Shown piece by piece: positions 19,534-28,377 of a DNA stretch of 64,000 bases. Source of the DNA: Bacteroides caecimuris (lineage in GTDB: Bacteria; Bacteroidota; Bacteroidia; Bacteroidales; Bacteroidaceae); NCBI RefSeq assembly GCF_001688725.2, contig NZ_CP015401.2, positions 3,534,001-3,598,000 of the forward strand, given 5' to 3'. The notes under the pieces are model-generated. The model ran no database searches and was not told the origin of the DNA. It saw only the letters and a list, made by a program, of their open reading frames with translations. Within the stretch, counting starts at the first letter, position 1. Each line of letters begins with the position of its first letter. The position numbers and the translations under genes are program-made.

Positions 19534-20694
19534 ATGAATAAAAACAAATACAATATGTTTTCCTTTCTACTTTTAGGACTGGCGCTGGCTTTGAACCCCA
19601 GTTGCAGCGATGATAAAAATCTGGAACCTGCGCCAGAAGCCGTAAACATCAAAGTAAGCAACTATGCCATGTTGTACGAAACCGTACATGTTAATACGAC
19701 CAATGTGGCTTCGGGAACCACAGTCACCGTCAACTTTGGCGAAGGCACCGTAGTGGAAGGAAAGAGCGGCATGGAGATTTCCCATACCTATACCCGCCCC
19801 GGACACTATACCATTACAATGGAAGCCGACGGATACATCACATCTACCAAGGATATTGAAGTAGGCTCCAAACCCGGCATAAGCGAAGAACTGAAATGCC
19901 TCAAAGACCCCGATAACAAAAAAGTGTTTGTAGCGGCACACCGTTCTCATACAAGCGACACGTCCATTCCCGACAACAGCCTGCGTGCCGTCGAAGCTGC
20001 CATTGCAGCCGGTACGGACTTTATCGAAACGGATGTCTGGTGCACTACGGACGGGGTAATCGTTGTTAACCATGATTTTGATATCTTATGCAATGACGGT
20101 GAGAAGGTGGATATTCGCAAAGTGAAATATGAACGTATCAAAGGTACCCGCCTGATAGACCGCCACACAGGCAAGTTCAGTGAGAATCCTGCAGATGTAT
20201 TGCCTACACTCGAAGAATTCCTAAATGCCGGCCGCGGACGAGTGTTCTACAGTCTCGACAAGATTGAATATAATCCGTCTGTCAGTTATATTGTAAAGGA
20301 AGTGGAACGTCTGGGCATGATAGAAAGCGTTTATTTCTATGCCGGCGGCAATCCCCAGACCATTACTACTATTTTGGAAATAAATCCGCATGCACATGTA
20401 GGCGTATGGTCGGGCAATATTGTTCCGTTCCGCAACTATCCCGACGGTATCTTCTATTCACAGGGCGACTACTTGCCTTCGAAAGGCTTTGATACCAACT
20501 TGCACCCGGACATTGCGGAAGGAATCTTTCCTTGGATCAACTATCTGGGTGTACACGATGAGGCCACTACGGAGAATAGCCTGAATGAGGCTCACCTGGA
20601 TGCTATCCTTGCCGAATATCCGTCGCTTGCCTTCATTCAGTGCGACGTGCCCGACCTGATGATACCCGCTTTAAAGAAACGCGGTCGCCGTTAA
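19534..20694 (+). CDS. PKD-domain glycerophosphodiester phosphodiesterase lipoprotein
   Basis: Lipoprotein (lipobox Cys24). A PKD-type beta domain (about 35-110) precedes a GDPD barrel (about 128-385). The catalytic set is visible: His136-Arg137, Asn148, Glu165 and Asp167 in IETDVW, and His180 in VNHDF. The family hydrolyses glycerophosphodiesters with a metal ion. A GDPD in a SusCD operon is unusual for plain plant polysaccharides. It suggests glycerol phosphate on the target glycan, or scavenging of phosphate released from it; both are inference. It lies between SusD and a surface beta-helix lipoprotein. Confidence 0.87.
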   Translation: MNKNKYNMFSFLLLGLALALNPSCSDDKNLEPAPEAVNIKVSNYAMLYETVHVNTTNVASGTTVTVNFGEGTVVEGKSGMEISHTYTRPGHYTITMEADGYITSTKDIEVGSKPGISEELKCLKDPDNKKVFVAAHRSHTSDTSIPDNSLRAVEAAIAAGTDFIETDVWCTTDGVIVVNHDFDILCNDGEKVDIRKVKYERIKGTRLIDRHTGKFSENPADVLPTLEEFLNAGRGRVFYSLDKIEYNPSVSYIVKEVERLGMIESVYFYAGGNPQTITTILEINPHAHVGVWSGNIVPFRNYPDGIFYSQGDYLPSKGFDTNLHPDIAEGIFPWINYLGVHDEATTENSLNEAHLDAILAEYPSLAFIQCDVPDLMIPALKKRGRR

Positions 20695-20724
20695 ACATAG
20701 AATACACAATTAAAAATAAAGATT

Positions 20725-22389
20725 ATGCATTTATTCAAGAAATATATGAGTGTCTTGACAGCCGTCATGTTGTTGTTCTGCGTGAATGCCTGTAAAGACG
20801 AAGACGAAGGCGAACTGGCACCTTGGTTCCGGTTCACCAATTCGAATGGTGTAGTATTCCCTTCGTTGAACGAAGTGGACTTCGGTGCTCACGAATATGT
20901 CATGAACGTATATACCAATATCAATTGGGAAGTCACTTCTGATGCGGAATGGCTCTATGCCACTCCCGACAAGCGTCTGGGCTGTGTGCAAGGCAAAATT
21001 ATCATAAAGGAAAATACAGTGGAAGAAGAACGTACGGGAACAATCACCGTACGTTCCGAAAATCCGAAACTTCCCGTCCACACTATCGTATTCCACCAAT
21101 CTGCCGCACCACACAAAGTAGAAAAGTTATTTATCACACCTGAAAAGAAAGGTACGGGCGACGGCTGGACATGGGAAAACGCCATGGGAGCAAAGGAACT
21201 GGAAACTCTGTTGTCAGATGCCACCGACTTGTCCGAAATCAGCATCTATCTAAGTGAAGGTACGTTCAATATCACTGCAGGAACAAATATCACCAAGAAA
21301 GTCAAATCTATCGAAGGCGGCTACACTCCGGAAGGGGACCCCTCTTCCAACCCGACCATACTGACTTTCGGAACGAAACCTTCGGCACTGACTTCTATGT
21401 TCAGAATGAATGAGAATGCAGAAGTAACATTCAAAAACTGTATATTCGATGGCGGTTACAATGAAACCGAAAAAGGATATGGTCGTGCTTTCGAGATAAG
21501 ACATAAAACAGCCTTGCTGCAACTTACCGAATGCGATATCCAGCATTTCAGTGTGAGAGGTACAGACTCGGGCGACCATTCCGGTGCAGCTATCTTTGTC
21601 ACGGAAGGAGCATTCAGGCTGAACAAAGTAAATATCACTCATAATGTAGTCCACCAGCGCGGAGTAATTTATTTAAATGTAGACGGCGACCGATACGGCT
21701 ACGGCTTTATGAACAATGTATTGATAGCGGACAACATAAGCGAAAGCTGGTGGGGAGTAGCCATTCATGCTAAAAAAGCCCTTTGCATGAACAATGTCAC
21801 CATTTGCAATAATACTAATGAAGGCAACGGCAACCATGCAACAATCAATGGAAGTGGTAGTTTCTTCATTGCCAACACTACCGTGATAGCCCAAAATCCA
21901 ACGGTAGAAACCACATGGACTAATTTCGGTGCATTCCGTTGCGAAACTAATGTCTCCAGTGGCGAATCGGCTGTAATTATCAATTCCATATTCGGAAATG
22001 ATACGGATGATGGACTGACTATGACAGATAGCGGAAGCGGAGCTTCTTTCAAATCCGGCGGTTGGTGTCTGTATGGAAAAACACAAAATTGGTTAGTTAG
22101 CCAGCAAGCTACTACCGATACTTCCTATACTGACCAAGCGATAGCCAAACTCGGCAAGTATGAAGACGGTGCTTTCCAATGGAACCCTACAGCAATAAAT
22201 ACGCTTCAGTTTGCTAAATATGCCGATATTCTGAAAGCAGCCAAAGAATTCACACCGGCTTCCATCCCGACTTTGGGACAAGACTTTGTGAACTGGATGG
22301 GTGAAGAAGCCTTCGGTCTTGACGGCAAAGGTAACCCACGCAACCCGAACAGGATGCTGCCCGGAGCTTATGATACCGGATTGCAATAA
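20725..22389 (+). CDS. BACON-domain lipoprotein with right-handed beta-helix
   Basis: Lipoprotein signal (CVNAC). A BACON domain (about 50-130; NINWEVTSDAEWL and TGTITVRSEN) is followed by a right-handed parallel beta-helix (about 160-470) with many Asn-rich turns. The last 45 residues (GQDF.NWMG...GNPRNPN.MLPGAYD) are shared with the end of the protein encoded at 23447-25558. BACON domains are thought to bind carbohydrate or mucin. Beta-helix proteins may be lyases or binding proteins; I cannot see a definite catalytic set. Placed at the SusE/F position, it is probably a surface glycan-binding protein. Confidence 0.75.
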   Translation: MHLFKKYMSVLTAVMLLFCVNACKDEDEGELAPWFRFTNSNGVVFPSLNEVDFGAHEYVMNVYTNINWEVTSDAEWLYATPDKRLGCVQGKIIIKENTVEEERTGTITVRSENPKLPVHTIVFHQSAAPHKVEKLFITPEKKGTGDGWTWENAMGAKELETLLSDATDLSEISIYLSEGTFNITAGTNITKKVKSIEGGYTPEGDPSSNPTILTFGTKPSALTSMFRMNENAEVTFKNCIFDGGYNETEKGYGRAFEIRHKTALLQLTECDIQHFSVRGTDSGDHSGAAIFVTEGAFRLNKVNITHNVVHQRGVIYLNVDGDRYGYGFMNNVLIADNISESWWGVAIHAKKALCMNNVTICNNTNEGNGNHATINGSGSFFIANTTVIAQNPTVETTWTNFGAFRCETNVSSGESAVIINSIFGNDTDDGLTMTDSGSGASFKSGGWCLYGKTQNWLVSQQATTDTSYTDQAIAKLGKYEDGAFQWNPTAINTLQFAKYADILKAAKEFTPASIPTLGQDFVNWMGEEAFGLDGKGNPRNPNRMLPGAYDTGLQ

Positions 22390-22436
22390 CCGTTTAACGA
22401 AGAACAATCTTAATATCAGCCGGCTATAACTTCCCT

Positions 22437-22473
22437 ACGTTTTCTCCTCTTTTCTAATGAGAGGAGAAAACGT
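22437..22473 (+). terminator. Perfect 14-bp hairpin between beta-helix and fimbrillin genes
   Basis: ACGTTTTCTCCTCT (22437-22450) pairs with 22460-22473 around a 9-nt loop. It lacks a downstream T-run. It may reduce expression of the fimbrillin-like genes relative to SusC/SusD or stabilise the upstream message. Confidence 0.55.
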
Positions 22474-22533
22474 ACCGACAATCGTTAAAGCAAACTGACG
22501 TTAAATATCTAATTATCTTAATTATTGAATAGT

Positions 22534-23421
22534 ATGAGAAAATTTTTTTGGACTGCAACGGTCATCGGATTATTGACCGCCTGCTCACAGACAGACGAGA
22601 TACCTGCCAAAGATTCGATGGCAGACAACCAGCAGATACGTATTCATGTAGGTGTGAACAACCTGCAAACACGTGCCGGATATGACAATACGAATTTAGA
22701 CCGTTTCGGTCTGATTATAAACAACACCGTGGATGCCACTTGCAACTACAATGTAGAGATGCTAAAGACAGGCAATGCGTGGGAAGCTGCCAACGGTACG
22801 CCACTGACATGGGATGAAAAACGTTCCCCAATAAACGTATGCGCCTTTGCTCCCTACCAAAAGGATGTAACCATGGACGGAAATCTACCCATAGGAGTAC
22901 CCGTAAGTTATGCGGATGCCAATGAAGTAAAAGCTGCGGATTTTCTGCTGATGAAAGCCCAAGTGAACCCTCAGAGCGACTTAACGGAAGACGGCAGCCT
23001 CCGCATCAATCTGAAACATAAATTATGCAAACTGACAATCAGTTTCACCGGTGCAAGTGAAATTACCGACTTGAAAGTAAACGGAACAGTGTTGAGCGGT
23101 AGTTGCAACCTATCAACAGAAAATCCTGTAGTAACCGCCAATGGCACAGACGGCAGCATCACGCCTTTCAAAGAAAGCGACGGCACATATCAATGCATCC
23201 TGATGCCACAAACGGTGGAATCGGGTAAGCTGAACGTCACCTTCACTACCGGCGGACGCAACTTCAGCTGGACCTCAAACCAAGCAATCACATTCGAAGA
23301 GAACCACTCCTATGCGTTGCCTTTGGAAGTGGCAGGCGCAAGCCTTTCACTTAAGAAAAGCGTAAAAGCACGTACGTGGGATGTCACAGCTGAAAATGAA
23401 GTTTTAACTATAGACAAGTAA
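22534..23421 (+). CDS. Fimbrillin-family (Mfa-like) surface lipoprotein
   Basis: I choose ATG 22534; a TTG nine bases upstream is in frame but less likely. Lipoprotein signal (LTAC). The 295 residues show the Bacteroides fimbrillin pattern: an acidic start, an IHV...TRAGYDN segment, KAADFLLMKAQ and an LKHKLCKLTISF beta strand. Stand-alone fimbrillin-like proteins in glycan loci often act as surface glycan-binding proteins rather than pilus subunits. It has no pilus-assembly neighbours, which favours that reading. The next gene starts 25 bp later and also carries a fimbrillin-like module. Confidence 0.8.
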   Translation: MRKFFWTATVIGLLTACSQTDEIPAKDSMADNQQIRIHVGVNNLQTRAGYDNTNLDRFGLIINNTVDATCNYNVEMLKTGNAWEAANGTPLTWDEKRSPINVCAFAPYQKDVTMDGNLPIGVPVSYADANEVKAADFLLMKAQVNPQSDLTEDGSLRINLKHKLCKLTISFTGASEITDLKVNGTVLSGSCNLSTENPVVTANGTDGSITPFKESDGTYQCILMPQTVESGKLNVTFTTGGRNFSWTSNQAITFEENHSYALPLEVAGASLSLKKSVKARTWDVTAENEVLTIDK

Positions 23422-23446
23422 TCATTCACTAAAAATAGATTATTCC

Positions 23447-25558
23447 ATGAAAACATTTAGATATTTTTATTTACTCACCGCTTTGATGACCTTTTCGGCA
23501 TGTGGCGATGATGAGGAAACGCAAATTCAAGTTCCGGAGACAGATTTCACTCACGTCAAAATTGACGCGATGGTGGGTAGAAGTTCATTGTTTACGCGCA
23601 GTAATCCGATGGGGGAAACAGCCAAACAAAGTGAGTTCAACAAAGGAGACAAGCTGTCAGTCAACAATGGTCGCACCCATGTAGTCTATACAATGGGAGA
23701 CGACGGATGGACGGCAACGGGCGAAGGTCTGAAGTGGGAAGAATTCCCGACCACATTTCAAGCCTATTATCCGGCTGCGGAAGGTGTCTCCTTCCAATCG
23801 TTTACATTGCCTGCCGACCAGGCAAGTGCCGAAAAGATTGCTTTAGCAGACTATATGACTTCCACCCGCAAAATCGATGCCATGCCGGGAGAAGGAAAAC
23901 TGATACTGGACATGGCACGGCAAACGGCACGCGTTATTGTGAACGTGAGCGGAGTGGATGCATCTTTGGGTGGCTCCCTGTCTTCCATGAAGATTTATTC
24001 GCAATATGCATCTATCCCTGCAAGCGGTACTGCAACAACCATTGCATCTTATGTATCCGGTCATACGTATGCCGCTTTGGTAGTGCCGGGTGAAGGCAGC
24101 GATAATCAAGTATTCCTTGAATTAACAACCGCCAACGGTACGAAAAAAACGGTCACAGGTATCAGAGCTACCACAGCCGGTAAAAGTTACGCATACAATA
24201 TCTATGTAGGAGAAAATTCTATCGAACTGTCTGAACCCATTGTTACGGATTGGGAAGAAGGTTCCACTCTGCCCGGTGATTTACAGGAAATCGAGAAACC
24301 GATTGCCCCCGGCTATTACGTAAAACCGACAGCGACAGGTAATGCTTCCGGTACAGACTGGGAGAATGCTATGGGAGCGAATGAACTACGTGACTTGCTA
24401 AAACGACAGTCAGCAGAAGAACTGGACGGAAAAACAATCTACCTGGCAGGCGGTGAGTATCCTCTTGTAACCAATGAACTCACCACAGGAATAGAGTTGG
24501 GAGGCAAGATGGTTATCACCCTTCAAGGTGGTTACAATCCGCAAAGTGAAGGAAAAAGTGTAACCGACCGTAATATTCAAGCATACGTCACGTCATTTAC
24601 CAACACCGCATCTTTGAACGCAATCACTAGAATGTTCAAATTAGGCACTGATTTAGACATTACATTCAATGGTATTACGCTAGACGGTAAGTATAATAAA
24701 GACCAGAATGGTCACCTTCGCGGTATCCAAGTAGAAGGCTGCACACTGAACATGAACAATTGTGTTATCAAGAACTTCAACACAGGAGCGGTAGATAACG
24801 GTGACGGTCAGGGGTCAGCTCTCCGGCTGAATGCAGGCTTTATTAAACTGAACAAAGTAGAGATTATAGATAATGTCGGACCATCTAGAGGAACAATTAA
24901 TTTGAATTGCGGTGATAATGGCTATTCTTTCTTTAATAACTGCCTGTTCAAAGGCAATATCATCAGACTGTATTGGGGAGTTGCTATCCAATCCAATGGA
25001 AATGCTTGCATCAACAACACTACCATCTACAACAATAAGAGTGAAAACACAACAGGTCAATGTGCCACTATCAACGGTAGCGGCAATGTATTGTTCGTGA
25101 ACTCCACCATCTATCACAATAAAGAACTAATTTCGAAGGAAATGGGTATTTACCGATATGAAGGTACCAACAACCTTCAGTTCATGAACAGCATTATCGT
25201 ATCCTCCAATGCTACTGTGCCCACCTTTAAACAAGAGAACGGACAATGTACTTCCAAAGGATACAATGTCTCTCAAAACACAACAGGATTTGCAACAAAC
25301 GAGAACGACAATCTGATAAACGGACCATGGAGTTTCAATTATAACAATGGCGTCTGCGAATGGAATGCACCTAGTGACATGCATTTCGCAACTAAATCAG
25401 CCGTTACCAGTGTCGTAAGAGCATACAAGACCGACAACTTCCCAACTATGGGACAAGACTTCGCCAACTGGCTGGGCGATGATCTTGGAAAAGACCAAAA
25501 CGGAAACATACGTAACCCAAACAAGATGCTGCCCGGAGCTTATGATCCAGGACTGTAA
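23447..25558 (+). CDS. Fimbrillin-like module fused to right-handed beta-helix, surface lipoprotein
   Basis: Lipoprotein signal (FSAC). Residues about 25-275 are fimbrillin-like (FTRSNPMGE, DKLSV, an LILDMARQTARVIVNV strand). Residues about 285-703 are a right-handed beta-helix homologous to the second half of the BACON protein encoded at 20725-22389, including TGNASGTDWENAMGANEL near its start and the shared tail ending MLPGAYDPGL. The two proteins thus combine one beta-helix with two different N-terminal modules. A role in binding or cutting the target glycan at the surface is inference. A strong terminator follows 26 bp after the stop and ends the transport operon. Confidence 0.78.
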   Translation: MKTFRYFYLLTALMTFSACGDDEETQIQVPETDFTHVKIDAMVGRSSLFTRSNPMGETAKQSEFNKGDKLSVNNGRTHVVYTMGDDGWTATGEGLKWEEFPTTFQAYYPAAEGVSFQSFTLPADQASAEKIALADYMTSTRKIDAMPGEGKLILDMARQTARVIVNVSGVDASLGGSLSSMKIYSQYASIPASGTATTIASYVSGHTYAALVVPGEGSDNQVFLELTTANGTKKTVTGIRATTAGKSYAYNIYVGENSIELSEPIVTDWEEGSTLPGDLQEIEKPIAPGYYVKPTATGNASGTDWENAMGANELRDLLKRQSAEELDGKTIYLAGGEYPLVTNELTTGIELGGKMVITLQGGYNPQSEGKSVTDRNIQAYVTSFTNTASLNAITRMFKLGTDLDITFNGITLDGKYNKDQNGHLRGIQVEGCTLNMNNCVIKNFNTGAVDNGDGQGSALRLNAGFIKLNKVEIIDNVGPSRGTINLNCGDNGYSFFNNCLFKGNIIRLYWGVAIQSNGNACINNTTIYNNKSENTTGQCATINGSGNVLFVNSTIYHNKELISKEMGIYRYEGTNNLQFMNSIIVSSNATVPTFKQENGQCTSKGYNVSQNTTGFATNENDNLINGPWSFNYNNGVCEWNAPSDMHFATKSAVTSVVRAYKTDNFPTMGQDFANWLGDDLGKDQNGNIRNPNKMLPGAYDPGL

Positions 25559-25584
25559 TCCGTAATTTACATTATATTTCCACT

Positions 25585-25625
25585 AAAATCCTGCCATTTG
25601 GAATAAATGGTAGGATTTTGTCGTT
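25585..25625 (+). terminator. Rho-independent terminator ending SusCD operon
   Basis: A 15-bp stem (25585-25599 with 25605-25619, one G-T pair) with a 5-nt loop, and T-rich sequence on the 3' side (ATTTTGTCGTTTTT). Confidence 0.82.
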
Positions 25626-25627
25626 TT

Positions 25628-25673
25628 TAGGCAAAATTTTATCGTTCTTTTAATTTAAAATTTTATCACTTTG
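25628..25673 (+). promoter_or_regulatory. Candidate HTCS operator and promoter of GH20 gene
   Basis: TAGGCAAAATTTTA (25628-25641) is identical to the element before the GH2 gene. It lies at the same 42-bp distance from the TTTG of a likely -7 box (TCACTTTG, ending 25673). A second AAAATTTTATC copy at 25657-25667 lies 24 bp downstream of the first copy (25633-25643). Confidence 0.5.
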
Positions 25674-25695
25674 CAGCAACATTATTAAACAATAT

Positions 25696-28203
25696 ATGAA
25701 GAAACAAAAACTTTATGCAGCAGGACTCTTGCTCCTTTTGCTAGTATGGACAAGCGGATGCAAGCCCACTAAGAAGATAAACGCTCCTTTATCGCTGACT
25801 TGGGAAATGGGCAAAATCCATCCCGAAGAAGGAACGTATGAAAACTCCTTTATATTGAAAAATTTTTCAGATGCTCCGGTTGGCAAAGACTGGGTGATTT
25901 ATTATGCACAACTCCCCCACCATATACAACAAGAAACATCATCGTCAAAGGTGAAAGTAGAATGGATTAGTGGTACCTATCACAAGATATATCCGACAGC
26001 AGAATTTGCTTCGCTGGCTCCAGGTGATTCGATACGGGTAACATTCAAGTGTGATGGTGAAGTGCCCAAAACCTCACACGCTCCCGAAGGTAGCTATTGG
26101 GTAAGCCGGTCAGGTGCGGGAAAGGGACAGCCGCTACCAGTGGAGATGCGCATCATACCGCTGGCTCCAACCAAGGCACAAACCGCCTTCCTGCATCGGC
26201 TTTATGAAACAAATGCACGTTTGCAACAGCATCCTTTACAGGAATTACGTCCTGTTGACATCTTGCCAACAGTGAAACAAGCCATACCTGCCGAAGGTGA
26301 GATGCTTATCGAAAACAAGATTGCCCTGTCATTCCACAAAGATTTTGCCAATGAAGGAAAATTACTGAAAGAAAAACTGGAAAAGACATACGGACTGGAA
26401 GTAGCAACGGAAGCAGAGGAAAGCATCCTATTGGAATATCTTCCCGAAGACCAGGAAGTACCAAACGACGAGTATTACGAACTGGACATCAACAACCGAC
26501 AGGCTATCGTGAAAGGGAAGACATCGCATGGCATCTTCAACGGAACACAGACCCTGCTGGCAATGCTGAAAGGACAAGGAGAGACATTGCGACTGCAAGC
26601 AGTCTCTATCCGCGACTATCCCGACCTCTTGTACCGCGGACAAATGCTCGACATCGTCCGGAACTTCACCACGGCAGAGAATCTGAAAAAGTTGATAGAC
26701 ATCACTGCATCTTATAAACTTAACACATTTCATTTCCATTTCTCGGACGACGAAGGCTGGCGGCTGGAAATACCCGGACTGGAAGAACTTACTTCGGTAG
26801 GAGCACGCCGCGGACATACCACGGACGAAGCCGAATGCCTGTACCCTGCTTATGAAAACGGATACGATCCGAATGCCCCTACATCGGGAAATGGTTTCTA
26901 CAGCCGTACCGAATTCATCGATCTGTTGCGTTATGCCGCCGAACGACATGTACAAGTGATTCCGGAAATAGAGTCACCGGGACACGCACGGGCGGCCATC
27001 ACAGCCATGAAGGCACGGTATGAGAAATACATCGGTTCGAACCCGGAAAAGGCTACCGAATATATGCTGCATGACCCGCAGGACAGTTCCCAATATATCT
27101 CCGCACAATGGTATACGGACAATGTTATGAACGTGGCAATGCCTTCCACCTATCGTTTTATAGAAAAGGTGGTACGGGAAATCAAGGAAATGTATCGCGA
27201 AGCAGGTGTCCCTCTGACAACGATTCATGTCGGTGGCGACGAAGTTGCAGAAGGAGCCTGGAGCGGTTCTCCCCTATGCATGCAACTGATGAAAGAGAAA
27301 GGAATGACACAGATGCACGACTTGGCGGAATATTTTATCACCCGTGTATCCGAATGCCTGCAACAACAGGGCATTTCATTCGGCGGTTGGCAGGAAGCAG
27401 CGTTAGGGCATCGCACGGAAACGCATGCTGCTCTTGCTCCACGAGCCGGTGGTATCTATTGCTGGAGCACGGTTGCCGAATGGGGAACAGACGAAATTTC
27501 TTATCAAATAGCCAACAACGGCTATCCGGTGATTCTTTGCAACGTGAACAACTTCTATCTGGATTTGGCTTACGATGCGCATACTGACGAACCGGGCCAC
27601 TTTTGGGCAGGATATGTAGACGAATCCAAATCCTTCTCCATGTTGCCATATCGGGTATACCGTTCCTCACGCACTACAATGGCAGGGCATCCGGTATCGC
27701 CCGATTCCATGGAAATCGGCAAAACCGCCCTGACTGCATTGGGAAAACAACGAATCACAGGCGTACAAGCACAACTATTTGCAGAAACCATCCGGAATTA
27801 TCAACAAGTAGAATATTATACATTTCCTAAAATAATGGGATTGGCAGAACGTGGCTGGAATGCACATCCGATTTGGGAGAACTTATCAGGAAACACAGAA
27901 ACACAGGCATATGAACAGGATTTGGTACAATTCTATCGGAAAATCAGCCAGAAAGAGATGCCCCACTGGGTTCAAAACGGTATTCACTTCCGTTTGCCAT
28001 ATCCAGGGTTGTGCCTGAAAGATGGAAAGCTATATGCCAACACTTCCATTCGTGAAGGACAGATACGGTACACTATGGACGGAACGGAACCAATGGAAGA
28101 TTCTCCATTATGGGAAACTCCCATAGATTGCCAGACAGAAGTGGTCAAAGCCAAGCTTTTTTATTTAGGCAAAGAAAGTATGACAGCTGTGTTAGAACAA
28201 TAG
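25696..28203 (+). CDS. GH20 beta-N-acetylhexosaminidase lipoprotein
   Basis: Lipoprotein signal (TSGC). Layout: N-terminal carbohydrate-binding CHB_HEX-type domain (about 30-155), GH20 alpha/beta domain (about 180-305), TIM barrel (about 310-770) with HVGGDEV carrying the catalytic pair Asp515-Glu516, and a C-terminal chitobiase-like beta domain (about 775-835). It removes terminal beta-GlcNAc or beta-GalNAc by substrate-assisted catalysis. It is transcribed separately, from a promoter carrying the putative HTCS site, and lies just before the HTCS gene. It adds an N-acetylhexosamine step to the locus. Confidence 0.92.
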   Translation: MKKQKLYAAGLLLLLLVWTSGCKPTKKINAPLSLTWEMGKIHPEEGTYENSFILKNFSDAPVGKDWVIYYAQLPHHIQQETSSSKVKVEWISGTYHKIYPTAEFASLAPGDSIRVTFKCDGEVPKTSHAPEGSYWVSRSGAGKGQPLPVEMRIIPLAPTKAQTAFLHRLYETNARLQQHPLQELRPVDILPTVKQAIPAEGEMLIENKIALSFHKDFANEGKLLKEKLEKTYGLEVATEAEESILLEYLPEDQEVPNDEYYELDINNRQAIVKGKTSHGIFNGTQTLLAMLKGQGETLRLQAVSIRDYPDLLYRGQMLDIVRNFTTAENLKKLIDITASYKLNTFHFHFSDDEGWRLEIPGLEELTSVGARRGHTTDEAECLYPAYENGYDPNAPTSGNGFYSRTEFIDLLRYAAERHVQVIPEIESPGHARAAITAMKARYEKYIGSNPEKATEYMLHDPQDSSQYISAQWYTDNVMNVAMPSTYRFIEKVVREIKEMYREAGVPLTTIHVGGDEVAEGAWSGSPLCMQLMKEKGMTQMHDLAEYFITRVSECLQQQGISFGGWQEAALGHRTETHAALAPRAGGIYCWSTVAEWGTDEISYQIANNGYPVILCNVNNFYLDLAYDAHTDEPGHFWAGYVDESKSFSMLPYRVYRSSRTTMAGHPVSPDSMEIGKTALTALGKQRITGVQAQLFAETIRNYQQVEYYTFPKIMGLAERGWNAHPIWENLSGNTETQAYEQDLVQFYRKISQKEMPHWVQNGIHFRLPYPGLCLKDGKLYANTSIREGQIRYTMDGTEPMEDSPLWETPIDCQTEVVKAKLFYLGKESMTAVLEQ

Positions 28204-28243
28204 TTTTCGGTAAAACAAGATTAAGGATAACAAATAGCAGGAA

Positions 28244-28278
28244 GGTGACAAGTGCATCTTGTCACCGCCTTTATTTTT
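28244..28278 (+). terminator. Rho-independent terminator after GH20 gene
   Basis: GGTGACAAG (28244-28252) pairs perfectly with CTTGTCACC (28258-28266) around loop TGCAT, followed by GCCTTTATTTTT. Confidence 0.85.
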
Positions 28279-28290
28279 AAAAGCCACATT

Positions 28291-28321
28291 ATTGCATGTT
28301 ACCGGAAAATATATATCTTTG
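28291..28321 (+). promoter_or_regulatory. Predicted promoter of HTCS gene
   Basis: -33-like ATTG (28291-28294), 19-bp spacer, perfect -7 box TATCTTTG (28314-28321). The HTCS start codon is 57 bp downstream, so the regulator has its own promoter. Confidence 0.6.
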
Positions 28322-28377
28322 TTCCATGATGATTTCGTTTCAGAGAATATCCGAAACAATGTAGAATTGGAAATATC

